In this document: piece after piece, positions 20,102-27,128 of the stretch
How the letters are laid out: each line of letters begins with the position of its first letter
Position numbering within the stretch: position 1 is the first letter of the stretch
Assembly (NCBI GenBank): GCA_017622175.1
Contig: JAGARQ010000003.1
Location: forward strand, 1-42,207
From: Bacilli bacterium
GTDB taxonomy: Bacteria; Bacillota_I; Bacilli_A; RF39; UBA660
Length of the DNA stretch: 42,207 nt
Direction of reading: 5' to 3'
Notes under the pieces: generated by a model
The model's input: only the letters and a program-made list of their open reading frames with translations
What the model was told of the DNA's origin: nothing
Databases searched by the model: none
Translations under genes and position numbers: made by a program

Positions 20102-20596
20102 TTAATTTTCTTCTTTTTGTTGACTATATAAGTCTAAGCAAATTGAAAGGTCTCTTGCGATACCAATCATACCACCAGCAAGCATTGTAAGTAGTCCTTC
20201 TCTTGAAGGGATAGTAGCATATTCAGCTAACTTAGCTGCATCAGCTTTTTCTCCATCAACAATCCCTACTTTTAAAACTAATGCTGGGTGATCTTTAGCG
20301 AATTCAGATAATGTCTTAATTGGAGCTATTTGATCTTCACCAAATGCGAAAGCACTTGGACCGTTTAACTCAGCATTAAGGTCAATACCTAAATCATTGA
20401 AAGCACGAGCCATTAAAGTATTTTTATATACTTTATAATCTGAATTACTTTCTCTTAATTTGCAACGTAATTCTTTAGCCTCACTATCAGTAATACCACG
20501 ATAATCGAATAATACGATAGTCTTTGCAGCTTCAACACGTTCCTTAATCTCATCGATTACAACTTGTTTTTGCTTTAAGATTGCTTCACTTGCCAT
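20102..20596 (-). CDS. rplJ: 50S ribosomal protein L10
   Basis: Anchors L7/L12 dimers to 23S rRNA at the stalk base, 164 aa. Family features: KQKQVVIDEIKERVEAAKT, FDYRGITDSEAKELR, YKVYKNTLMARAF and a C-terminal L12-binding helix. The start is ATG 20596 (MASEAILKQK) with GGAGGTG upstream; the longer frame to 20629 would begin inside the L10 leader. L10 with L7/L12 is known to bind this leader and lower its own expression in Bacillota. Confidence 0.98.
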   Translation of the reverse strand: MASEAILKQKQVVIDEIKERVEAAKTIVLFDYRGITDSEAKELRCKLRESNSDYKVYKNTLMARAFNDLGIDLNAELNGPSAFAFGEDQIAPIKTLSEFAKDHPALVLKVGIVDGEKADAAKLAEYATIPSREGLLTMLAGGMIGIARDLSICLDLYSQQKEEN

Positions 20597-20620
20597 AATA
20601 CACCTCCTTAATCTATTTAG

Positions 20621-20737
20621 GGATGCCATATAAAAAGTCCTTCAACTAGACAGCCAAAGAACTTTTTTTGATTACTTTTTAAAGTCCTCGGTAGGATTTA
20701 TTTGTATACCTACTGTCTATGGCACCAACAAATTGTC
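20621..20737 (-). promoter_or_regulatory. L10 leader (ribosomal protein leader of rplJ-rplL)
   Basis: The minus-strand leader holds the family's conserved parts: GTGCCATAGACAGTAGG (20725-20709), CCTACCGAGGACTTTAA, and then AAGTTCTTTGGC and AAGGACTTTTT, which can form a terminator-like hairpin, with ATGGCAT near 20622 able to pair back to the first segment. These match the known L10 leader, which controls rplJL. Confidence 0.9.
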
Positions 20738-20758
20738 TTTATTATAACTCAACTAATC

Positions 20759-21454
20759 CTATTTGTCAAAACTATTTTCAACTTTGATTCCAGGACCCAT
20801 AGTAGAAGTTATTGAAATGTTCTTAACATATTCACCTTTTACTGTTGCAGGTTTAATTCTTAAGATTTGTGCAACAAATGCATCTAAGTTAGCAAGTAAG
20901 TCTTCTTCTGAGAAAGAAACTTTACCAATAACTCCATGAATATTTCCAAAACTATCTGTTCTATATTCAACACGTCCAGCTTTAACTTCTTCAACTGCTT
21001 TAGCAACGTCCATAGTAACAGTTCCAGTTTTAGGGTTTGGCATTAAACCTTTTGGTCCTAATACTTTTCCTAATTTACCAAGTAATGGCATCATATCTGG
21101 AGTAGCAATCATTGTATCGAAATCGAACCAATTTTCTTTTTCGATTTTTTCAAGCATATCTACGTCACCAACGTAGTCAGCACCTGCTTCTTTAGCTTGA
21201 TTAGCTTTTTCTCCTTTTGCAATTACTAATACTTTCTTAGTTTTTCCTGTTCCTTTTGGAAGTACGATTGCACCTCTTAATTGTTGATCAGCTTTTTTAG
21301 TATCTAGATTTAATCTCATAGCAACTTCAACTGAACCATCGAATGAACAAACTGAAGTTTCTTTAACTAACTTAACAGCTTCTTCTTTAGAATATACTTT
21401 ACCTTTTTCAATCTTAGAAACAGCTTCAGTATATTTTTTACTTCTTTTTCCCAT
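20759..21454 (-). CDS. rplA: 50S ribosomal protein L1
   Basis: L1-stalk protein of the 50S subunit and, in many bacteria, a translational repressor of its own operon. 231 aa, usual length. It opens [19 protein letters not shown] and has the L1 signature region [20 protein letters not shown] and a closing [17 protein letters not shown] lies upstream of ATG 21454. It follows rplK after a 108-base gap that carries a likely L1 binding hairpin. Confidence 0.99.
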   Translation of the reverse strand: MGKRSKKYTEAVSKIEKGKVYSKEEAVKLVKETSVCSFDGSVEVAMRLNLDTKKADQQLRGAIVLPKGTGKTKKVLVIAKGEKANQAKEAGADYVGDVDMLEKIEKENWFDFDTMIATPDMMPLLGKLGKVLGPKGLMPNPKTGTVTMDVAKAVEEVKAGRVEYRTDSFGNIHGVIGKVSFSEEDLLANLDAFVAQILRIKPATVKGEYVKNISITSTMGPGIKVENSFDK

Positions 21455-21470
21455 TTTTCATTTCCTCCTT

Positions 21471-21523
21471 ATGTGGTTTAAGCGGATTTTAATGTAAATT
21501 CCTTCCACATAGGTTAAACCTAT
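21471..21523 (-). promoter_or_regulatory. Likely L1-binding leader hairpin before rplA
   Basis: Minus strand: a perfect palindrome ATAGGTTTAACCTAT (21523-21509), then ATGTGGAAGGA and TCCGCTTAAACCACAT (21510-21471), which form an outer ATGTGG/CCACAT stem around an internal loop and an inner GGA/TCC helix. The pattern GTGG-(A)GGA...TCCG-TTAA-ACCAC resembles L1 sites known upstream of rplA in Bacillota. Function is inferred. Confidence 0.5.
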
Positions 21524-21562
21524 ATGTATTAATCTATTATTAATTACTTTAATTCTTAAGAA

Positions 21563-21994
21563 TTACTCTTGTCCTTCAACAGCAATTCCCATGTTCTTAG
21601 CTGTACCAGCTACAACTTTCTTAGCAGCTTCTACATCATATGCATTTAAGTCTTGTAACTTAGTTTCAGCGATTTCAGTTAATTGAGCATCTGTAATAGT
21701 TGCAACAATTTCCTTAGATCCTTTTACAGAACCTTTTTGAACTTTAGCATATTTCTTTAATAAGAATGCTGTTGGTGGAGTTTTAATTACGAAATCAAAA
21801 CTTCTATCTTCATAGATTGAAATTTCAACTGGTAATACATCTCCCATTTTATCTCTAGTTGCATCATTGTACTTAGTACAGAATTCTTGTAGATTGATTC
21901 CTGCAGGTCCTAGTACAGTTCCAACTGGTGGAGCTGGTGTAGCTTTTCCCGCTTGGATTTGTAATTTAATTTTCTTAATTGCTTCCTTTGCCAC
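21563..21994 (-). CDS. rplK: 50S ribosomal protein L11
   Basis: Binds 23S rRNA at the GTPase centre and is needed for RelA-type sensing. 143 aa. It has [20 protein letters not shown] and [14 protein letters not shown] at the N-terminus and the C-terminal rRNA-binding domain ([19 protein letters not shown]). I start at GTG 21994 (VAKEAIKK), preceded by AGGAGGTG; the GTG at 22003 is inside that ribosome binding site. First gene of the L11-L1 pair, 156 bases after nusG. Confidence 0.98.
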   Translation of the reverse strand: MAKEAIKKIKLQIQAGKATPAPPVGTVLGPAGINLQEFCTKYNDATRDKMGDVLPVEISIYEDRSFDFVIKTPPTAFLLKKYAKVQKGSVKGSKEIVATITDAQLTEIAETKLQDLNAYDVEAAKKVVAGTAKNMGIAVEGQE

Positions 21995-22029
21995 GAAAAA
22001 CACCTCCTAATAAATTTTTAGTTTTCGCG

Positions 22030-22082
22030 AGTGGTCCAAATAGCTTGATTACCGCTTTTCAATGCAAACCATGCTTCCCACT
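22030..22082 (-). promoter_or_regulatory. Leader hairpin before rplK (possible ribosomal-protein leader)
   Basis: Minus strand AGTGGGAAGC (22082-22073) and GGACCACT (22037-22030) form an outer AGTGG/CCACT stem closing a 50-base element. Its outline is like the hairpin before rplA, so it may bind L1 or L11. No separate promoter is clear in the nusG-rplK gap. Confidence 0.4.
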
Positions 22083-22150
22083 AAATCTATATTAATTTAA
22101 ATATAGCACCAAAATAATAACATAAAGTTTTTACTTTTGCAAGTACTTTA

Positions 22151-22684
22151 TTAAGCTTTTTCAATTTGACTTAATTCAACTTCAACAGAAGTTTCTTGTC
22201 CAAATAAGTCAACTAAAAGCATAACTTTTTGATTTGGTAAATCAACTTCATCAACTTTACCAAACATACCATTAAATGGTCCATCAACAATTTTAACTTT
22301 TGCTCCTTCAGTAAGTTCAGTATCAACATCAATTCTACTGATGCCCATATTACCAAGAATTTTATCAACTTCGTATGGTTGTAATGGAGTTGGTTTTGCT
22401 CCTTTACCACTTGATCCAATGAATCCAGTAACACCAGGAGTGTTACGAACAACATACCAAGCTTCGTCTGACATAACCATTTCAACTAAGATATATCCAG
22501 GGAACATTTTCTTAACTTTTTCCTTAGATACACCATCTTTTACTTCAACAACCTTTTCCTCTGGAATTACAACTCTATAAATAAAGTCTTGCATATCCAT
22601 AGATTCAGATCTCATCTCTAGTTTTTCTTTTACTTTATTCTCATGACCAGAATAAGTATTTACTACATACCATTGTTTTTCCAT
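22151..22684 (-). CDS. nusG: Transcription factor NusG
   Basis: Binds RNA polymerase and modulates pausing and termination. 177 aa, usual length. N-terminal NGN domain (WYVVNTYSGHENKVKEKLE, MFPGYILVEM, VRNTPGVTGFIGS) and a C-terminal KOW domain (EGAKVKIVDGPFNGMFGKV). AAGGAG lies upstream of ATG 22684, 14 bases after the secE stop. It is in the standard secE-nusG-rplK order. Confidence 0.98.
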   Translation of the reverse strand: MEKQWYVVNTYSGHENKVKEKLEMRSESMDMQDFIYRVVIPEEKVVEVKDGVSKEKVKKMFPGYILVEMVMSDEAWYVVRNTPGVTGFIGSSGKGAKPTPLQPYEVDKILGNMGISRIDVDTELTEGAKVKIVDGPFNGMFGKVDEVDLPNQKVMLLVDLFGQETSVEVELSQIEKA

Positions 22685-22698
22685 AAACTAACTCCTTT

Positions 22699-23031
22699 TT
22701 AATTAAATAATGTTTGTACAAGTGCAAAAATAACATTTATTAAATAAAAGAATAATGCACAGAAGATAATAAAGAAAATAGATGCTATTGAATAACGAAC
22801 CATTTCTTTTTTGCTTGGCCAATGAATTTTAGTAAATTCACTTTTTACACCATGACAAAATATACGAAATCTTACCCAAAGACTTTTCTTCTCTTCTTTA
22901 ACCTTTTTCTTATTATTTCTTTTCTTGTCTTTTTTTTCTACTTTTTTAGGTTCTTCTTTCTTATTCTTTTTTACAGCTATTTCATCAATATTATATTTTT
23001 CTACTTTTTCTTTTTTTCTTACTTCAGCCAT
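22699..23031 (-). CDS. secE: Preprotein translocase subunit SecE
   Basis: Small membrane subunit that clamps SecY in the protein-export channel. The C-terminal 60 residues are the SecE core: VKSEFTKIHWPSKKEMVRY, then one membrane helix (about residues 82-106). The first ~50 residues are an unusual Lys/Glu-rich extension, mostly K and E, which makes it 110 aa against about 60 for B. subtilis SecE. GGTGAAAT precedes ATG 23031. Promoter at 23117-23089. The rpmG gene that usually precedes secE is missing. Confidence 0.95.
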   Translation of the reverse strand: MAEVRKKEKVEKYNIDEIAVKKNKKEEPKKVEKKDKKRNNKKKVKEEKKSLWVRFRIFCHGVKSEFTKIHWPSKKEMVRYSIASIFFIIFCALFFYLINVIFALVQTLFN

Positions 23032-23088
23032 ATTTCACCATTCCCTAATTTTTTTCAAAATAAAAACACTTCTACGTGCTTCACCATT

Positions 23089-23117
23089 AAAATAGCATAA
23101 ACATATAGAAATGTCAA
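23089..23117 (-). promoter_or_regulatory. Sigma-A-type promoter for secE-nusG
   Basis: Minus strand TTGACA (23117-23112), 17-base spacer, extended -10 TGCTATTTT (TATTTT at 23094-23089). It lies between the kinase-like gene and secE. Confidence 0.8.
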
Positions 23118-23128
23118 CAATTTTATAA

Positions 23129-23833
23129 TTAACCAAAGCTTACAATCAAAGAAATAAGTGCAATAATAACCCCTACAACCAAAAGAGCTGTTGGGAACAA
23201 TAATAAACTTACAAAGGCAGCTTCACGTTTTCCACTTAATTGTTTGTAAATACCATCATTAATACGAGTATTAACATTAACATCTCCCATAGCATTTTTA
23301 GGTTTAGGAATACTTAAGCCCATTCCTTCTCCTGCAAGTTCTTTTTCTAAATTAGCTAAATCTCTATTAGCCTTCTCCATTGCATATTCACAAAAATATA
23401 CAGAAGCCCCACGATCAATTACACCTCTATAATACGGAATATCTCCTTCTGGTAAGAACTCACTAAATCTATCAAAATTACTTTTTAAAAAATCTTTTTT
23501 TAAATAAGGTAAACATTTTGAATATAAGCCAATTTGTATAAATGAAGAATTATAAATATCTTCTTTAATATATTGTTTTTTTAAAGCATAATCTTCTGGT
23601 AGTGGAATAATATCCAACTTAATTTGATCAAGTGAATTGTTCAAAATATAAATATTACGAGGATCGAATGACTTAACACAATATCCTCTATCATGAAGAT
23701 ATTTCATCGCTCTATCCATATTAAGAAAAATTTCACGCATTTCTTCTTCATCTCTAAAAGACTTAATCCAAGAATCTAACGATGTTGATTCAGAAGCATA
23801 ACCATTTAATTTATGTTGAACTTCTCTAGTCAT
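23129..23833 (-). CDS. Uncharacterised tail-anchored protein with protein-kinase-like C-lobe
   Basis: A 234-aa protein of unknown function. Residues 40-63 read like the alphaE helix and catalytic loop of protein kinases (MDRAMKYLHDRGYCVKSF then DPRNIYI), but the HRD triad is replaced by VKS, so the catalytic base is missing. The segment EDIYNSSFIQIGLYS (91-105) resembles the kinase alphaF region. No ATP-binding N-lobe or DFG is seen. Residues 205-232 form one hydrophobic membrane helix at the very C-terminus, leaving the rest cytoplasmic. GGGAGG precedes ATG 23833. It lies between the sigH and secE genes, where relatives carry rpmG. A pseudokinase-like scaffold is the best reading; the kinase resemblance is partial. 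Confidence 0.72.
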   Translation of the reverse strand: MTREVQHKLNGYASESTSLDSWIKSFRDEEEMREIFLNMDRAMKYLHDRGYCVKSFDPRNIYILNNSLDQIKLDIIPLPEDYALKKQYIKEDIYNSSFIQIGLYSKCLPYLKKDFLKSNFDRFSEFLPEGDIPYYRGVIDRGASVYFCEYAMEKANRDLANLEKELAGEGMGLSIPKPKNAMGDVNVNTRINDGIYKQLSGKREAAFVSLLLFPTALLVVGVIIALISLIVSFG

Positions 23834-23869
23834 AACACTATCCTCCCTATTTTCATTTTATATCAAACA

Positions 23870-23906
23870 AAATAAAAAGACAAATTTAAATTAAAATTTG
23901 TCTTTT
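23870..23906 (-). terminator. Intrinsic terminator after sigH-like gene
   Basis: The minus strand reads AAAAGACAAATTT, loop TAATTT, AAATTTGTCTTTT, then more T. The stop codon (23893-23891) is in the loop. Confidence 0.88.
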
Positions 23907-24475
23907 ATCCCCTGTAAAGTCTTCTTAATTTTACACAAATGACGAGCAACAGTTGTAGAAGAAATATCAAGTAGTGTTCCTATTTCAATATATGAAAACC
24001 CATTATATCTAAGTTCAAAAATAGTACTATCTAAAAAATCCAACGTATTTTTATAATCGATAATAGCCTTATCACTATACATATTTCCTACAAAAATACT
24101 AGGTTCATATTCAATATCACCTAAAAAACTATATGTTTCATCACTTAAACTATTATTTAATAAAGAATTCTTTGACGCACCTAAACTTCTACAATAAGTT
24201 ATCAAACATCTGTTAATACATAAACAAACATATGTATAAAACAAAGATGCACCATTCACATCAAACGATTTCATAGCTTTAAAAACAGCTATTCTTCCTT
24301 CTTGAATATAATCATTTAAATCAACACCATAATATGGATTATTTAAATAATATTTCTTCGCACAATTAATAATTATCGGCTCATATTTCTTCACCAAATC
24401 ATAAAATGCATTTTCATCATTATGCTCTCTAATTTTATAAATAAGATCATAATCATTTATGCCTTCATAGTTCAT
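23891..24475 (-). CDS. Sigma-70 family factor, SigH-like
   Basis: RNA polymerase sigma factor, 194 aa. Region 2 is visible as NAFYDLVKKYEPIIINCAKK and DYIQEGRIAVFKAMKSFD, and region 4 as STIFELRYNGFSYIEIGTLL plus SSTTVARHLCKIKKTL (DNA-binding helix-turn-helix). In B. subtilis sigH lies at the same position, between rlmB/yacP and secE, and drives early sporulation genes; position and domain make-up support a SigH-type call, though sequence is diverged. ATG 24475 lies 6 bases after the rlmB stop, so it is in the mrnC-rlmB operon. A terminator overlaps its stop. Confidence 0.85.
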   Translation of the reverse strand: MNYEGINDYDLIYKIREHNDENAFYDLVKKYEPIIINCAKKYYLNNPYYGVDLNDYIQEGRIAVFKAMKSFDVNGASLFYTYVCLCINRCLITYCRSLGASKNSLLNNSLSDETYSFLGDIEYEPSIFVGNMYSDKAIIDYKNTLDFLDSTIFELRYNGFSYIEIGTLLDISSTTVARHLCKIKKTLQGIKDKF

Positions 24476-24481
24476 TAAATC

Positions 24482-25180
24482 CTACTTTCTATTTCGGACA
24501 ACCTCATAAATCATAATTCCAGCTGCTACAGATGCATTTAAACTATTCGTAGTTCCATACATCGGAATTTTAGCTATAAAATCACATGATTTAGCAACTA
24601 ATCTAGATATTCCACTACCCTCATTACCAATTACCAATGCAATTTTTCCAGAGTAATCAATATCACGATAATCAACACTATTCTCTAAAGCAGTTCCAAC
24701 AACCCAATAACCATTCTTTTTAAGTTCTTCAATTGTTTGAACTAAATTTGTTACCGCAACAATATCCATATTATCTAAAGTACCAACACTAGTTTTCATA
24801 ACTGTTGAGTTAATCATAACTTGACGGTCTTTTGGCATAACAATAGCATCCACTCCAGCAGCTTCGCTAGTTCTAATAATTGCACCTAAATTATGTGGAT
24901 CTTCTAAATGATCAAGTAATACTAAAAATTGAGGTTCAGTTTCAAGCACTTCATTCAAAGTTTTGTACTTGTAATCCGGAATGTAAAGTATTATACCCTG
25001 ATGAACTCCCTCTGCCAAACGGTCAATATCACGCTTTTGCTTAATTTCTACCCTAAAATTTCCTTTTTCAATTAAAGAATTTATTTCTTTATCATCAAAA
25101 CCTTCTTGTAAAACAATTTTTTCAACTTTTTTATTTTTTCCTAAAATTTCCTTTGCAACATTTCTTCCATATACTAGCAT
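24482..25180 (-). CDS. rlmB: 23S rRNA 2'-O-methyltransferase, TrmH/SpoU family (RlmB-like)
   Basis: SAM-dependent 2'-O-ribose methyltransferase of the knotted SpoU family; RlmB methylates G2251 of 23S rRNA in E. coli. 232 aa: N-terminal RNA-binding part (YGRNVAKEIL, GVHQGI) and the SPOUT domain with LLDHLEDPHNLGAIIRT, ALVIGNEGSGIS and PMYGTTNSLNASVAAGI (motifs 1-3). ATG 25180 overlaps the mrnC stop region by 7 bases, with GGTGAT upstream. Position next to mrnC and cysS matches B. subtilis. Confidence 0.93.
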   Translation of the reverse strand: MLVYGRNVAKEILGKNKKVEKIVLQEGFDDKEINSLIEKGNFRVEIKQKRDIDRLAEGVHQGIILYIPDYKYKTLNEVLETEPQFLVLLDHLEDPHNLGAIIRTSEAAGVDAIVMPKDRQVMINSTVMKTSVGTLDNMDIVAVTNLVQTIEELKKNGYWVVGTALENSVDYRDIDYSGKIALVIGNEGSGISRLVAKSCDFIAKIPMYGTTNSLNASVAAGIMIYEVVRNRK

Positions 25181-25557
25181 TTATCATCACCTAAGATAAA
25201 ATTCATTATTTCATCTATTCTTTCTTTTTTATTTTCAAGTTCTAAATATCCAATTAAACTTTCAAGTCCAGTAGCATATTTATAAGTAACAATATCACAG
25301 TTTTTAGGATGTGAAGTTGTCTTATAATTTCTAGCTCTTTTAACAATAGTTATCTCATCATCTGTTAAAAAATTACTATCTATCATTTTAGTTAAAAAAA
25401 CCGCCTGACCTTTAGCACTTACATAACTAATAGATTCTTTTTGTAAATCATTAACATTGGCAATTCCTTTTTCAATTAGAAATCTTCTTATATAATTTTC
25501 ATATATACCGTCCCCTAAATAAGCAAGAACCAATACATTTATCTCTCTTGTTTGCAT
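25174..25557 (-). CDS. mrnC: Mini-ribonuclease III
   Basis: RNase III-type nuclease domain without the dsRNA-binding domain; in B. subtilis it matures 23S rRNA ends. The 127-aa protein has LAYLGDGIYENYIRRFL (family catalytic segment with Gly-Asp-Gly), YVSAKGQA, and KRARNYKTTSHPKNCDI followed by YKYATGLESLIGYLEL, typical of MrnC. I start at ATG 25557 (MQTREINVLV), with GTGGTGA upstream, rather than at the GTG in that site. An extended -10 (TGATATAAT, TATAAT at 25579-25574) lies 17 bases upstream. Overlaps rlmB. Confidence 0.93.
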   Translation of the reverse strand: MQTREINVLVLAYLGDGIYENYIRRFLIEKGIANVNDLQKESISYVSAKGQAVFLTKMIDSNFLTDDEITIVKRARNYKTTSHPKNCDIVTYKYATGLESLIGYLELENKKERIDEIMNFILGDDKC

Positions 25558-25654
25558 AAATTTCACCACTTACATTATATCATCAGTAACAGCAACAAAA
25601 ACATTGCCATTAAAAAAACAACCATATATTAACATATAAAATGTAAAATTACAA

Positions 25655-25684
25655 TTAAAAAGAACTAGACAAAGTCTAATTCTT
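25655..25684 (-). terminator. Intrinsic terminator after cysS
   Basis: The minus strand reads AAGAATTAGAC, loop TTT, GTCTAGTTCTT, then TTTAATT. The cysS stop (25685-25683) overlaps the first stem arm. Confidence 0.85.
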
Positions 25685-27077
25685 AAATAAGTTCGTAAGT
25701 TGTTCCTTCTCTTGTATCAACTAGTTTAATGCCTTTAGAAAGTAATTCATCTCTAATACTATCAGCCTTAGCAAAATCTTTATTTTTCTTAGCTTCTTTT
25801 CTTTCTTCAATCTTAGCTAAAATTTCCTTTTCTAAATCTGCATCTACATTTTTTTCTTCAATCACTGTTAAATCTAATCCTAACACTTCATCAAATTTCT
25901 CTATAATAGCTAATTTAGTACCATCACTTAACTGATCATCTTTTAATACGTCATATACCAATGTAACCATATTAGAAGTATTTAAATCATCTTTAATGGC
26001 ATCACTAAACTTTTCAATGTAGCTAACCATCTTATCTTCTTCAACATCATTTTTTTCTAATTTAGATATTCTATTTTTTAACTTATTATATGCATTTTGT
26101 GCACCATCTAAAATATCATAACTAAATGTTAGTTGACTATGATAGTAAGAGTTTAAACATAAATATCTATAAGCAAGTGGATTATATCCCTTTTCTTCTA
26201 ATAAAGATACAGTTAAAAATTCTCCCTTAGATTTACTCATTTTACCAGTCTCATCATTTAAGAAACCTAAATGCACCCAGTAATTACACCACTTATGACC
26301 TAAATATGCTTCACTTTGAGCAATTTCGTTAGTATGATGTGGAAAAATTGCATCTTCAGCACCACAGTGTATATCAAGTTTCTCTCCTAAATTCTTTATA
26401 GAAATACCAGAACATTCAATATGCCATCCAGGATAACCTCTACCCCAAGGAGAATCCCATTGTAATTCTTGATTATCAAACTTAGAATTAGTAAACCATA
26501 AACCAAAGTCAAATGGATTACGTTTTGCAGTATCTTCTTCTATATCTTCTCTAACCGCAACCATTAAATCATCACTGTTACGGCCAGATAATTCATAATA
26601 ATTTTTAAATTTTGTAGTATCAAAATAAACATTACCATCAGCAATATATGCATGTCCATTCTCTAATAACTTAGTAATCATTTTAATGTACATATCAATA
26701 TTATCTGTAGCATTTGATACAACATCAGGTTTACGAACGTTTAACTTACAACAGTCAGCAAAGAAACAGTCAGTATAGTATTTAGCAATCTCATAAGAAG
26801 ATTTATTTTCTCTTTTAGCTGCTACTGACATTTTATCTTCTCCAGAATCTCCATCTCCTACATTATGACCAACATCAGTAATATTCATCACTCTTTCAAC
26901 GTCATATCCAATAAACTTAAGACCTTTCTCTAAAACATCTTCAGAAATATAAGTTCTTAAATTTCCAATATGTGCGAAATGATAAACTGTCGGACCACAT
27001 GTATACATTTTAACTTTTCCTTCTTCATTAGGAATAAATTTTTCGACTTTCTTTGTCAATGTATTATATAGTTTCAC
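25683..27077 (-). CDS. cysS: Cysteinyl-tRNA synthetase
   Basis: Class I synthetase that charges tRNA-Cys, 464 aa. The HIGH motif is HIGN at residues 36-39, KMSKS appears as GKMSKSKGE near residue 270, and the zinc ligands are Cys27 (MYTCGPT), the Cys of WHIECSGIS and the His pair of FPHHTNE. The C-terminal anticodon-binding domain ends normally (SIRDELLSKGIKLVDTREGT). The start is GTG 27077 with AGGTGA eight bases upstream. It lies 51 bases after clpC with an extended -10 (TGATATAAT) between. No T-box is seen here, unlike proS. Confidence 0.97.
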   Translation of the reverse strand: MKLYNTLTKKVEKFIPNEEGKVKMYTCGPTVYHFAHIGNLRTYISEDVLEKGLKFIGYDVERVMNITDVGHNVGDGDSGEDKMSVAAKRENKSSYEIAKYYTDCFFADCCKLNVRKPDVVSNATDNIDMYIKMITKLLENGHAYIADGNVYFDTTKFKNYYELSGRNSDDLMVAVREDIEEDTAKRNPFDFGLWFTNSKFDNQELQWDSPWGRGYPGWHIECSGISIKNLGEKLDIHCGAEDAIFPHHTNEIAQSEAYLGHKWCNYWVHLGFLNDETGKMSKSKGEFLTVSLLEEKGYNPLAYRYLCLNSYYHSQLTFSYDILDGAQNAYNKLKNRISKLEKNDVEEDKMVSYIEKFSDAIKDDLNTSNMVTLVYDVLKDDQLSDGTKLAIIEKFDEVLGLDLTVIEEKNVDADLEKEILAKIEERKEAKKNKDFAKADSIRDELLSKGIKLVDTREGTTYELI

Positions 27078-27128
27078 CTTTCATCACCTGCCGTTATTAT
27101 ATCATACTAAAATCAAAAGAAAAAGATA

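Noticed and set aside
22822-23100. Plus-strand Phe-rich frame over secE
   Set aside because: It is the antisense of the Lys-rich SecE extension and has no start signal.
23032-23128. A missed rpmG (L33) gene before secE
   Set aside because: The gap is only 97 bases and holds a promoter; no frame with an L33 pattern is present.
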